DNA of 64,000 nt, from assembly GCA_963737285.1 (NCBI GenBank), contig CAVTRT010000003.1, forward strand, positions 4,092,001 through 4,156,000, in the 5' to 3' direction. A program made the translations under genes and the position numbers. The stretch is from Trebonia sp963737285. GTDB taxonomy: Bacteria; Actinomycetota; Actinomycetes; Streptosporangiales; Streptosporangiaceae. Of the stretch, positions 35,271 to 43,236 are shown piece by piece (position 1 is the first letter of the stretch; each line of letters begins with the position of its first letter). The notes under the pieces were generated by a model. That model was not told the origin of the DNA, ran no database searches, and worked only from the letters and a program-made list of their open reading frames with translations.

Positions 35271-35663
35271 ATGACCCATCCCAATGAGGACCTGGTACGG
35301 GAGGCCTTCGCGGCGTTCGGGCGCGGAGACATCGACGCCCTGCAACGCCAGTACTTCGATCCGGGCATCCGCTGGCACTTCCCCGGCCGCAGCCCCCTGG
35401 CCGGGGACCACGAGGGAGTGGCCCAGGTGGCTGAGAAGCTCGGGCGGCCCGCGCAGCTGTCCGGGGGGACGCACAGCCTCGAGCTGCACGACGTGATCGG
35501 CAATGACGACCACGTCGTCGTAATCGCCACGGCTCGTGCCCAGCGGCCCGGCCGCCAGCTGGAAGCCAGCGTCGTCCACGTCTTCCACGTCCGCGACGGC
35601 AAGGTGACCGAGGCCTGGACCCACCACGCCGACCTCTACTCCCACGATGAGTTCTGGTCCTAG
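35271..35663 (+). CDS. SnoaL/NTF2-like protein
   Basis: A 130-residue cone-fold protein starting at ATG 35271 after AAGGAGG. It has the family opening NEDLVREAFAAFGRGDIDAL, the pocket segment IRWHFPGRSPLAGDHEGVAQ and the closing VVHVFHVRDGKVTEAWTHHAD. Such proteins are small-molecule isomerases or cyclases or simply ligand binders; no substrate is indicated. It stands alone. Confidence 0.8.
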   Translation: MTHPNEDLVREAFAAFGRGDIDALQRQYFDPGIRWHFPGRSPLAGDHEGVAQVAEKLGRPAQLSGGTHSLELHDVIGNDDHVVVIATARAQRPGRQLEASVVHVFHVRDGKVTEAWTHHADLYSHDEFWS

Positions 35664-36013
35664 CCCCGCCCTGAACACCTACCAGGCAGGCGACACAACC
35701 GCTCTTCGCCAGCGTTTGATTTATCTCGTAGCGTTTTCCGGTCCCGAAGACTTTTACACGTTATAACGTGGAAAACTTTACCGGACCGGAAAACCTTACG
35801 GGATAATGGCCGCGGGCCGGGACCCGCCACATCTCAGCACTCCGTTGTAGTACTAGTGAGCCGAACCCACGCCCCTGCCCCCTTGCTTGGTGCGTCATTT
35901 GTACCCTAAGATTATGTCCAGCTTGGGCCTGCGGTGGGCATGAGCCTTGATGTCACGCTATCACCGTCTCGCATCTCCGCTGCGCCGAGGCGGCCGGGTT
36001 GGGGGAGCTAATC
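35664..36013. other. Intergenic region containing repeat copy 2
   Basis: 350 bp without a gene. Nearly half is the palindromic repeat and its conserved 3' flank (35714-35858). The remainder, with GATTATGTCC near 35910, is the probable promoter zone of the YVTN protein. Confidence 0.5.
35714..35858 (+). repeat. Palindromic dispersed repeat, copy 2, with 3' flank
   Basis: The palindrome proper is 35721-35806, two 43-bp arms (TTATCTCGTAGCGTTTTCCG... and TTATCCCGTAAGGTTTTCCG... when read inwards) meeting at CGTTATAACG. It is followed by a hairpin (GCGGG-CCGGGA-CCCGC) and CCGTTGTAGTACTAGTG, both of which are shared almost exactly with copy 3 at 42500-42557. Confidence 0.82.
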
Positions 36014-38824
36014 ATGCGCGTGATCAATTATGCGAGAAATAAGGCCCGAATGGCCTTGACGGCAACCCCGGCAGCCGTCGTGCTGGCGGCATCCGCGGTG
36101 GCCGGCGTCGGCATCACCGCCGCGCCCGCCATGGCGGCGGCGGCCCCCTACGCGGTGAGCACCATCAACTCCCTGCAGGATCCGGTTGGCGTCGCGGTGG
36201 CGCCCAATGGCAAGCGTGCCTACATTCTGGACGGGGATCCGGCCGCCAACGGCGAGGACGCCCTGTTCGCGGTCAGCACGTCCACGAACACCATCGCCGC
36301 GACGATCACCAGCCCCGGCTTCACCCAGCCCGTCGCCCTGGCGGTGAACCCTGACGGCTCGTACGCCTACGTCCTCAACGAAGATGGCACGGTATCGGTG
36401 GTCAGCACGGCGAGCAACGCCGTGACCGCGACGATCGGCACCGCGAACAGCAGTTCCGCGTCCCAGGCCATCGCGATCAGCCCGGACGGCACGACAGGCT
36501 ACGTGAGTAAAGGGGGGCTTGGCGTCGTCTCGGTCCTCAACCTCACCAAGGATTCGGTGACCCGCACGATCAGCGTCCCCAGCCCGTCCGCACTCGCCCT
36601 CAGCCCGAACGGGAAGGAACTGTACGTATCCACCGCCAGCGCCGAAGGTCCCGGCGTGTCGGTGATTTCCACGGCTACAGATGCGGTCACTGGCAGCATT
36701 AGCGGGCTCATTAGTGGCGGCAGCAGCCTTGTCGTCAGCCCGGACGGGTCGAGTCTATACATCATGGAGGGCGCCTACGGCGCGGTCGCCATCGCCAAGA
36801 CCGCCACCAGTGCTGTCGTTGATACCGTCACTGCATTCGACGAGCCGGACGCGGCTGTATTGAGTCCGAGCGGAAAAAGCCTGTACGTGACCGACGGCTC
36901 GTCGGTGGCGATCATGGATACTTCTACGGACGCGGTCACGAATTCGATCGCGATTGGCCAGCCTGCTGTAGGGGCCTCGAGTGGCGTGGCCGCTATAGCG
37001 ATAACCCCCGATGGCAATTCGGTCTACGTCGCTGGCACCATTAACTACCTGGGCGTGCTGGCCGTGATCAACACCGCTACCGACACCCTTTCCGGAACCG
37101 TCCCCATCGTCGGCGAAGATCCGGGCGCTCTGGTCGTCAGCCCTGACGGGGAGAAGGTCTACGTCGCCAACAGGGGCTTCAACCTCGGCGGGACCTTCGG
37201 GGACGGCATAACGGTTATCGGCACAGCCACCGAGACAGCAGTGGCGACCATTCCGGCTAGTACTGGATTGCTCGGACCAGGGCCTAACGGCCTCGCGGTC
37301 AGCCCAGACGGGAAGACGCTCTACGTGGCGAACGATCCCCCGCTGTTCGGCGATAACACGGTGTCAGTGATCAATACCGCGACTGACGTGGTAACGGGCA
37401 CCATCACCGTGGGCAGCGACCCGGCAGGAATTACGGTCAGCCCGGACGGGAAGACCGCCTATGTCGCGAACTCCGCAGACGCCACCGTATCGGTGATCGA
37501 CACGGCGACCAACACGGTGATCAACACCATCAACGTCGTCGGCAGTCCGGACAGCATGGCGGTCAGCCCGGACGACAAGACCCTGTACGTCGGCGGCTCA
37601 GGCATATCGGTGATCGACACCACCAGCGACACCGTTACCGCGACGATCCCCGACGCTACCGCTAGCTCCCCGATAGTGCTCAGCCCCGATGGCCAGGCCT
37701 TGTACAGCGGCAACGGCGCGGTGATCAGCACCAAGACCGACGCCGTGGCAAGGCAACTACCCATCGGCTGCGGCCTTGGCATGGCCATCAGCCCAGACGG
37801 CAAGACACTCTATGTGGCCGCATGCGGCGGTGGGGTGCTGGTAATCGACACGTCCAGCGGCAATGTCACCGCGACCGTCGCCGACCCGAGTTTCAGCCAG
37901 AACTACACCTCGAATCCGGACATCATCGCCGTTGCCCCGAACGGGAAGGCCGTGTACCTCGCGGACTCGGACAACGACTCCGTGCACGTGATCACTCTGG
38001 TAACCCAGGCGCCGAAGATCACGTCAGGGTCGTCCGCCACGTTCACTGTCGGCGCTAAGGGGACGTTCACTGTGACCGCGACCGGCATCCCGACCCCGGC
38101 ACTGTCGGAGTCGGGCAGCCTGCCGGGCGGCGTTAGGTTCACTGACAACAAGAACGGAACGGCAACCCTGTCCGGGACGCCGGCGGCGGGGACAGGCAGG
38201 GCGTACAAGGTCACGCTCGAGGCGTCCAACGGCGTCGGCACGGCCGCGATGCCGGCGTTCACGCTGACGGTCCGCCAGGCCGCGAAAGTCACCTCGAAGA
38301 CAGCAGCGACGTTCACGGTGGGCAGGCACGGGTCGTTCGCGATCACGACCACCGGCTATCCCGCCGCTGCCACGGTCACCGAGTCGGGGACACTGCCCAA
38401 GGGCGTGACGTTCAAGAACAACAAGAGCGGCACCGCCACGATCTCCGGCACCCCGGCGGCGGGCACCGGCAAGGCGTACGCGATCACGCTCAATGCGAGC
38501 AACGGCGTCGGACCGACCGCGTCCCAGGCGTTCAGGCTGATCGTTGACCAGGCACCCAAGATCACCTCTGCCGCCAACGCGACCTTCACTTACCATAAGA
38601 AGGGCACGTTCGAGATCAAGACGACCGGCTACCCGGTCACCACGATCACCGAGTCGGGCGCCCTGCCGAAGGGCCTGACGTTCAAGAACGACAAGAACGG
38701 AACGGCTACCATCTCGGGCACCCCGACGCTGAACGCGGCCAAGACTTACATGATCACCATCAAGGCCAACAACGGCGTGACCCCGGCCGCGACCATCACC
38801 TTCAAGCTCATCCTGCAGAAGTAA
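36014..38824 (+). CDS. Secreted YVTN beta-propeller protein with Ig-like tail
   Basis: A 936-residue exported protein. Start ATG 36014 follows GGGGGAGC; the signal peptide ends near AAPAMAA (about residue 42). Residues about 50-660 are YVTN-type propeller repeats, each with a pattern like SPDGKTLYVAN and VIDTATNTV followed by TINVG, enough for one or two seven-bladed propellers. Residues about 665-936 are three repeats of some 85 residues (TSxxxATFTV...GTFTVTATG ... LPxGVTFxxNKxGTATISGTP), which resemble putative Ig (He_PIG) domains. It is probably a surface or matrix protein; no enzyme motif is seen. Confidence 0.85.
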   Translation: MRVINYARNKARMALTATPAAVVLAASAVAGVGITAAPAMAAAAPYAVSTINSLQDPVGVAVAPNGKRAYILDGDPAANGEDALFAVSTSTNTIAATITSPGFTQPVALAVNPDGSYAYVLNEDGTVSVVSTASNAVTATIGTANSSSASQAIAISPDGTTGYVSKGGLGVVSVLNLTKDSVTRTISVPSPSALALSPNGKELYVSTASAEGPGVSVISTATDAVTGSISGLISGGSSLVVSPDGSSLYIMEGAYGAVAIAKTATSAVVDTVTAFDEPDAAVLSPSGKSLYVTDGSSVAIMDTSTDAVTNSIAIGQPAVGASSGVAAIAITPDGNSVYVAGTINYLGVLAVINTATDTLSGTVPIVGEDPGALVVSPDGEKVYVANRGFNLGGTFGDGITVIGTATETAVATIPASTGLLGPGPNGLAVSPDGKTLYVANDPPLFGDNTVSVINTATDVVTGTITVGSDPAGITVSPDGKTAYVANSADATVSVIDTATNTVINTINVVGSPDSMAVSPDDKTLYVGGSGISVIDTTSDTVTATIPDATASSPIVLSPDGQALYSGNGAVISTKTDAVARQLPIGCGLGMAISPDGKTLYVAACGGGVLVIDTSSGNVTATVADPSFSQNYTSNPDIIAVAPNGKAVYLADSDNDSVHVITLVTQAPKITSGSSATFTVGAKGTFTVTATGIPTPALSESGSLPGGVRFTDNKNGTATLSGTPAAGTGRAYKVTLEASNGVGTAAMPAFTLTVRQAAKVTSKTAATFTVGRHGSFAITTTGYPAAATVTESGTLPKGVTFKNNKSGTATISGTPAAGTGKAYAITLNASNGVGPTASQAFRLIVDQAPKITSAANATFTYHKKGTFEIKTTGYPVTTITESGALPKGLTFKNDKNGTATISGTPTLNAAKTYMITIKANNGVTPAATITFKLILQK

Positions 38825-38897
38825 CCTCGATAGCTGAAGGACGTTTCTCAGCCGTCGGCATTCCAGCCACTCCCGTGACCCCTTTCCCCGAAACCCG

Positions 38898-38940
38898 CCT
38901 GGCCGCGTTCCTCCCGGCACGCAATTCAATGGCCAGACAG
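38898..38940 (+). repeat. 43-bp shared upstream element, copy B
   Basis: 37 of 43 positions match copy A (3174-3216). Here its 3' end (GGCCAGACAGGGGGCGG, 38931-38947) pairs with 38970-38985 (CCGCCCCTGACTGGCC) to make a 16-bp hairpin, which is not the case in copy A. Confidence 0.55.
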
Positions 38941-38985
38941 GGGGCGGCGAGGCGCGGCGATCCCGCGCTCCGCCCCTGACTGGCC
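38931..38985. terminator. Strong inverted repeat after the YVTN gene
   Basis: Arms 38931-38947 and 38970-38985 pair almost perfectly with a 22-nt loop, about 107 bp after the YVTN stop. It may end that transcript. Confidence 0.45.
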
Positions 38986-39028
38986 GCAGCTGTGGGCACT
39001 GCTGTGCGGCCTGCAACTCATCTCCCCC

Positions 39029-40033
39029 GTGACCGCTCCCGACAGGCACTTTCCAGACATCAGATTCCCCCCCGAAACGGCCCGTTCCAGTCTCGTCTCC
39101 TCCGCCAAGCTGCTCGCCGAGGCTGGGCAGACGCCGAGCGTCGCGATGGCGCAGGACGAGGAAGACTGGCTGCCCGGGCAAGCCCTCGTCGCCCGCGACG
39201 CGTACGGCAGCCGGTTCCTTCTCGCAGTGCCGTTCAGTCATGAAGATACGCCGCAGACGCCCGACCACTGGTACGCGTGGGACGTCGACGCATGCTGGCT
39301 TACCACGGTAGTGAGCGCCGGGGCGTTCGGGTCCGCCGGGGCCGCGCTGACCGACTGGCGTGCCGCCGTCGGCGCGACGGCCTGCGAAGCCGAGTTCTCG
39401 CGGTGCGGGAGAGACCTGGCCCACTGGCTGCTGGACCCGGCCCTTCGCACCGGCCCTCTTGGGGAGATGTTCCAGGGAGGGGAGCCGCACCGCATCGAGA
39501 TGCTCGGCGAACTCGTCCACGACGACTTCCTCCCCGACGAGGGCAACGCGGTGCTGCGAATGCTGCCCGACTGGGTGCAGTGGTGCATCGACCAGACGGG
39601 CCTAGCCGGCGACGCGGCCAGCCACGCCCTGAAAGCCGCCAGCGCCCAGGCCGCAAACCCCCTCACCGAGGACTACACACCCAGCAACAACGACCACGCC
39701 CCCTTCCGCCGCCCAGAACTGTTACGGGCACCAGCAAAGCCACATGGCGAGCCGGCTGATGCCGGATTCGTCCGGTTCACCGGAAAGATGCTTGCCGATC
39801 CTGGGCTGGGAGAAGCATATGCCGGGGCGGCCGGGGAGCTTGTCGGTGAGCTGGTCGGGGGGCAGGTGTCATTCATGCTCCAGCGTGGCGATTTCCTGAT
39901 CGTGAACCAGCATCGCTGTGTGCATGGCCGCGAGCCGCTTGGGGCTAATCAGGAGAGCGTTCCGCCTGCGGCTCGCCGCTTGCTGCTTCAGGTGTTCCTC
40001 CGTAATGCCGGTACCGGGCTGCTGTCTTCGTGA
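39029..40033 (+). CDS. Chimeric ORF: unknown N-terminus, 2OG-dioxygenase-like C-terminus
   Basis: A 334-residue ORF (GTG 39029) that looks like two pieces. Residues 1-230 are of unknown family (including MLPDWVQWCIDQTGLAGD and NDHAPFRRPE, which reads like a natural protein end). Residues about 235-334 (VSFMLQRGDFLIVNQHRCVH, then GREPLG and RRLLLQVFLRN) resemble only the last strands of TauD/TfdA-type Fe(II)/2-oxoglutarate dioxygenases, with the distal His and the 2OG-binding Arg but no HxD motif. Codon choice shifts to T-ending codons at about 39.7 kb. Both pieces are probably non-functional as an oxygenase. Confidence 0.5.
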   Translation: MTAPDRHFPDIRFPPETARSSLVSSAKLLAEAGQTPSVAMAQDEEDWLPGQALVARDAYGSRFLLAVPFSHEDTPQTPDHWYAWDVDACWLTTVVSAGAFGSAGAALTDWRAAVGATACEAEFSRCGRDLAHWLLDPALRTGPLGEMFQGGEPHRIEMLGELVHDDFLPDEGNAVLRMLPDWVQWCIDQTGLAGDAASHALKAASAQAANPLTEDYTPSNNDHAPFRRPELLRAPAKPHGEPADAGFVRFTGKMLADPGLGEAYAGAAGELVGELVGGQVSFMLQRGDFLIVNQHRCVHGREPLGANQESVPPAARRLLLQVFLRNAGTGLLSS

Positions 40034-40200
40034 GCGGGTGGGCGGCTGACTGGGGCGGGGGCTTTGCGCCGGGTTTTGCCGGGAGCGATCCCGCGTGCTC
40101 GGGCTGTGGTCGGGGGGTTCGGGGCCTTGGCCCGCAGGGCTAGGGCGGTGTCCCGTATACTCCCGGCGTCAGGCAGCGATCCGAGCGAACGGCAGAACTC

Positions 40201-41304
40201 TTGAAGATCATCTGCGTTGTGGGGGCTCGCCCCAATTTCATGAAGATCAAGCCGGTTATGGACGCGCTGGAGGCGCGGGGGGTTGAGGTGGTGCTGGTGC
40301 ATACCGGCCAGCACTACGACGAGGCGATGAATGATGTCTTCTTCCGGGACCTGGGCATCCGGTCGCCGGATCGGTTCCTGGGTGCCGGTTCGGGTACGCA
40401 TGCTGAGCAGACTGCGCGCGTGATGGTCGCCTTTGAGCCGGTCGTGGCGGAGGTAGCGCCGGACGCTGTGGTGGTGGTCGGGGACGTGACTTCTACCCTG
40501 GCGTGCGGGCTGGTCGCGGCTCGGGCGGGTCCCCTGCTGGCGCATGTGGAGGCGGGCCTGCGGAGCCGGGACTGGTCGATGCCGGAGGAGATCAACCGGA
40601 CGGTGGCGGACCGGCTGTCTGACTACCTTCTAGCGCCGTCCGCCGATGCCGTGGACAACCTGCGGGCCGAGGGCTACCGCGATGACCAGATCCACCTGGT
40701 CGGCAACGTGATGATTGACACCCTGCTCGCCAACCGCGAGCGCGCCCTGGCCTCCGGGTCGCTGGAGCGGCTGGGCCTCACTTCCGGCCAATACGGCTTG
40801 GTCACCCTGCACCGCCCGGCGAACGTCGATTCCCCGGCTACCCTGGCCCGGCTGGTTGGTGCCCTGGCCAAGATCTCCGAGGAGCTGCCGCTGGTCCTGC
40901 CGGTTCACCCGCGCGCTGCGGCCTCCCTGCGTGAGCTGGTCACGACTGACCGTATCCGCCTGATCCCCCCGGCCGGCTACCTGGACTTCGTGGCCCTGGA
41001 GGCTGGCGCCCGGATCGCGCTCACTGACAGCGCTGGCGTGCAGGAGGAGACGACCGGGCTTGGCGTGCCCTGCATGACGCTGCGGGACAATACCGAACGT
41101 CCGATCACGGTCACTGAGGGCACGAATACCCTGGTCGGCCGCGACCCCGTGCGGATCATCGAGGTTGCACAGCAGATCCTGGCCTCCCCGCCAGCACCGC
41201 GCTGCCCGAAGCTGTGGGACGGCCACGCTGGCGAGCGGATTGCCGAGGTGCTAGCGACCGGGGGGACCGCTGAGACGCGACTGAGGCCCACCGACCGGGC
41301 CTAG
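40201..41304 (+). CDS. wecB: UDP-N-acetylglucosamine 2-epimerase (non-hydrolysing)
   Basis: A 367-residue GT-B-fold epimerase interconverting UDP-GlcNAc and UDP-ManNAc for cell-surface polymers. Motifs are VVGARPNFMKIKPVM, HTGQHYDEAMND, VEAGLRSRDWSMPEEINR, VTLHRPANVD, DSAGVQEETTGLGVPCMTLR and TERPITVTEGTN. The start is TTG 40201 with a TATACT -10-like element at 40156. Codon use is less GC3-rich than the surroundings and the gene has no sugar-polymer neighbours, so it may have come with the degraded island around it. Confidence 0.92.
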   Translation: MKIICVVGARPNFMKIKPVMDALEARGVEVVLVHTGQHYDEAMNDVFFRDLGIRSPDRFLGAGSGTHAEQTARVMVAFEPVVAEVAPDAVVVVGDVTSTLACGLVAARAGPLLAHVEAGLRSRDWSMPEEINRTVADRLSDYLLAPSADAVDNLRAEGYRDDQIHLVGNVMIDTLLANRERALASGSLERLGLTSGQYGLVTLHRPANVDSPATLARLVGALAKISEELPLVLPVHPRAAASLRELVTTDRIRLIPPAGYLDFVALEAGARIALTDSAGVQEETTGLGVPCMTLRDNTERPITVTEGTNTLVGRDPVRIIEVAQQILASPPAPRCPKLWDGHAGERIAEVLATGGTAETRLRPTDRA

Positions 41305-41396
41305 GACGCCTGCTGCCGGGCGGCGCTGCCCCCTGCCCTGTCCCCGCTGGCTTCGTCCTGCCCGTGACATTCGGCCGCGCTGGTCTAGCCGGGGCG

Positions 41397-41635
41397 GATT
41401 GCAGCCGTCTTTTGCCCGCACATGGTTTAGCCCGTGCTTCTTGCTGTCGTCTTCGCCTTGCGCTGGTTTAACGTTCGCTTTTTGCTGGCGTAGTTGCCTC
41501 GGGGGTTTCTTTAACCCGTACATTTTGCCGTCGTCTGTACCATCACCTGGTTTTGACTTTGATCTTGACTTTGACTTTCCTTCTCACCACCTTTACTTTT
41601 TCTCTAGGGTGGCTGCTGGATTGTAGAGTAGGAAG
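41397..41635. other. T-rich non-coding stretch
   Basis: No gene on either strand. The plus strand is strongly pyrimidine-rich with the hexamer-like unit TTGACTT repeated near 41552-41577 and imperfect repeats of TGCTGTCGTC. The base composition is unlike the rest of the window, which supports foreign origin. Confidence 0.5.
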
Positions 41636-41674
41636 GTAAGACCCCGTGCTCACGAAGTGGGCATGGGGTCTTAC
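41636..41674. terminator. Strong intrinsic terminator, bidirectional
   Basis: An 18-bp stem (GTAAGACCCCGTGCTCAC / GTGGGCATGGGGTCTTAC) with two G-U pairs and a GAA loop is followed by GTTTTGG. It lies between WecB and the truncated integrase and would serve both strands. Confidence 0.8.
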
Positions 41675-41712
41675 GTTTTGGAACGGAGAGGGGGCAGCCA
41701 CCCGGCCCCAGC

Positions 41713-42363
41713 TCACACCGGGTTTTCGGGCACCGTGCGGGGCGCACAGTGCCGCGCTCGCCGTGGGCGTCGCTGTGCGGGCACCCTGGGGGCCTGTCCA
41801 GTAGCTGTCATCCCTCGTGAGGACGGTGGTGGTCTTTTTCCCCGGTGAATTCGTAGTGCCCGCGGTGGCCTGGTTTTGGGCACCGCGGGCACCCGCGCGG
41901 CGGCGGCCTGCCGGGTGCGGCGAGGGCCGCCGTATTTCTGGGTGCTGGCGCGTAGCGCTCCTTCCGCTGAGCCCCGGAAGTTGCACTCATAGCCCTTGAG
42001 GCTGCCCGCGCTGACGTCTAGCCGCGCGGTGTACTGCCTGCGCATGTCGCTGAACTTCATGACCCCCGCGCGGGGGTCGACGAACAGTGCTCCCTGGGTG
42101 ACCTTCTTGGCAGACAGCTCGGCCTGGAACACCTGGGCCTCGGTCTGGGTCTTGAACGATGCCTCGCGCTGCCGGGAGTTCACTGAGTACCGGACGGTCC
42201 ACTTGTGCGGGCACTGCTCGACCTGTGCCGGGTCGCACGTGTGCTGACAGCTCCCGCTCGTGCATCCCTTGTTGGACTCGGGCCGGTGGAAAGTGCGATC
42301 GCACTTCTTGACAATTGTCGCCTGAATGATCCCCGTAGCCTCTGATGCCGACCTTTTAGGCAC
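41713..42363 (-). pseudogene. Truncated tyrosine-type integrase
   Basis: From GTG 42363 (AGGAG 8 nt upstream) the minus strand encodes an actinomycete-type integrase N-terminus: several Cys/His (KKCDRTFHRPESNKGCTSGS, CQHTCDP, CPHKW), the arm-binding WTVRYSVNSRQREASFKTQT and EAQVFQAELSAKKV, and FVDPRAGVMKFSDMRRQYTA. The similarity stops after about 125 residues (YECNFRG) and the rest of the frame is low-complexity, without the core-binding or the R-H-R-Y catalytic domain. It is a broken remnant of an integrative element. Palindromic repeat copy 3 lies 70-195 bp upstream. Confidence 0.7.
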
Positions 42364-42430
42364 GTTACCGACTCCTGACTTCTGCCTGACTCCCAAGTGT
42401 ATTGGGTGCCTCTGACCTGCGCATATGTCA

Positions 42431-42557
42431 ATTATCGGTGTTTTGAAGACTTTTCCACGTGGGAATGTGGAAAAGTTTACCTAACCGGAAAACTCTTCGG
42501 GATCATGGCGGCGGGCCGGGACCCGCTACATCTCAGGACTCCGTTGTAGTACTAGTG
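42431..42557 (+). repeat. Palindromic dispersed repeat, copy 3, degenerate, with 3' flank
   Basis: The left arm is partly lost (ATTATCGGTGTTTTGAAGAC), the centre reads CCACGTGGGAATGTGG, and the right arm ends CGGGATCATGG. The 3' flank (GGCGGGCCGGGACCCGC ... CCGTTGTAGTACTAGTG) matches copy 2 at about 53 of 58 positions. It sits just upstream of the truncated integrase. Confidence 0.75.
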
Positions 42558-43001
42558 CCGCGCTCAGAGCGTCGCACGCGACTCGATTGACTGCTGATGT
42601 CATTGGGGCTAGAGCGGTGCATAAAGTAAGCGGCATTGTGCTCCAGCCCCGCTATGAACACGCGATCATGAACCAGGCGAGCGTGCGGGGTGGCGGCGTC
42701 TTCCCCCTCGAACTCTGGCCGACCGCGCCTCGCTACCCTGCCGGTCACCCACAGCAACAAGCCGCAGGCATCCCAGCCGGCCAACCCCCTTAACCCCCTG
42801 GCATTGCCACTGGAACCGGCCAGCCACTTAAGGCACGGACTTGAAGCGTGAGACAAGAGTTATCCATCACGACCCAATCCTCCTGGACGACCCGTCCTAC
42901 CTGCGCGGCAAGTTCTCTGAAGGTCGATCTGTAGCCAAACGAGCCAGAGAGTGTAAAGCTAGGCACAAAACGTCAGCCTCAGCGCAGAGGAGGACCAGGG
43001 C
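42558..43001. other. Non-coding stretch after repeat copy 3
   Basis: Short overlapping frames exist here on both strands but none has a ribosome site and convincing codon use. GAGGAGG at 42989-42995 is the ribosome site of the next gene. Confidence 0.4.
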
Positions 43002-43202
43002 ATGCGAGCAACAGTCGGTGACCGCATCCACATCCGTGGCCGCGTCGTTGGTCACCTGGAGAAGCACGGCGAGATCGTCGAGGTCCGTGGCGACGCGGGC
43101 CAGCCGCCATACCTGGTGCTGTTCGGCGACGGGCAGACGCGGCTGCTGTTCCCGGGACCGGACGCGGTAATCGAGCACCCGGCACAGGACAACGACGGCT
43201 GA
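43002..43202 (+). CDS. DUF1918-domain protein
   Basis: A 66-residue protein (ATG 43002) with the DUF1918 SH3-like barrel: MRATVGDRIHIRGRVVGH, then GEIVEVRGDAGQPPYLVLF and DGQTRLLFPGPDAVIEH. This family is widespread in actinomycetes; its role is not established. The next coding region begins within about 35 bp or even overlaps it, so the two may be co-transcribed. Confidence 0.85.
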   Translation: MRATVGDRIHIRGRVVGHLEKHGEIVEVRGDAGQPPYLVLFGDGQTRLLFPGPDAVIEHPAQDNDG

Positions 43203-43236
43203 AGAAGCAGGTCAGCGGACGCGTATCCGCGGGCCA

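Noticed and set aside
38024..39520. A 498-codon minus-strand ORF opposite the YVTN gene and chimeric ORF
   Set aside because: It is the shadow of the Ig-like repeats; composition is Arg/Gly-rich with no recognised family.
42841..43170. A 109-codon ORF overlapping DUF1918
   Set aside because: It overlaps the recognisable DUF1918 gene in another frame and is Ser/Thr/Arg-rich shadow sequence.
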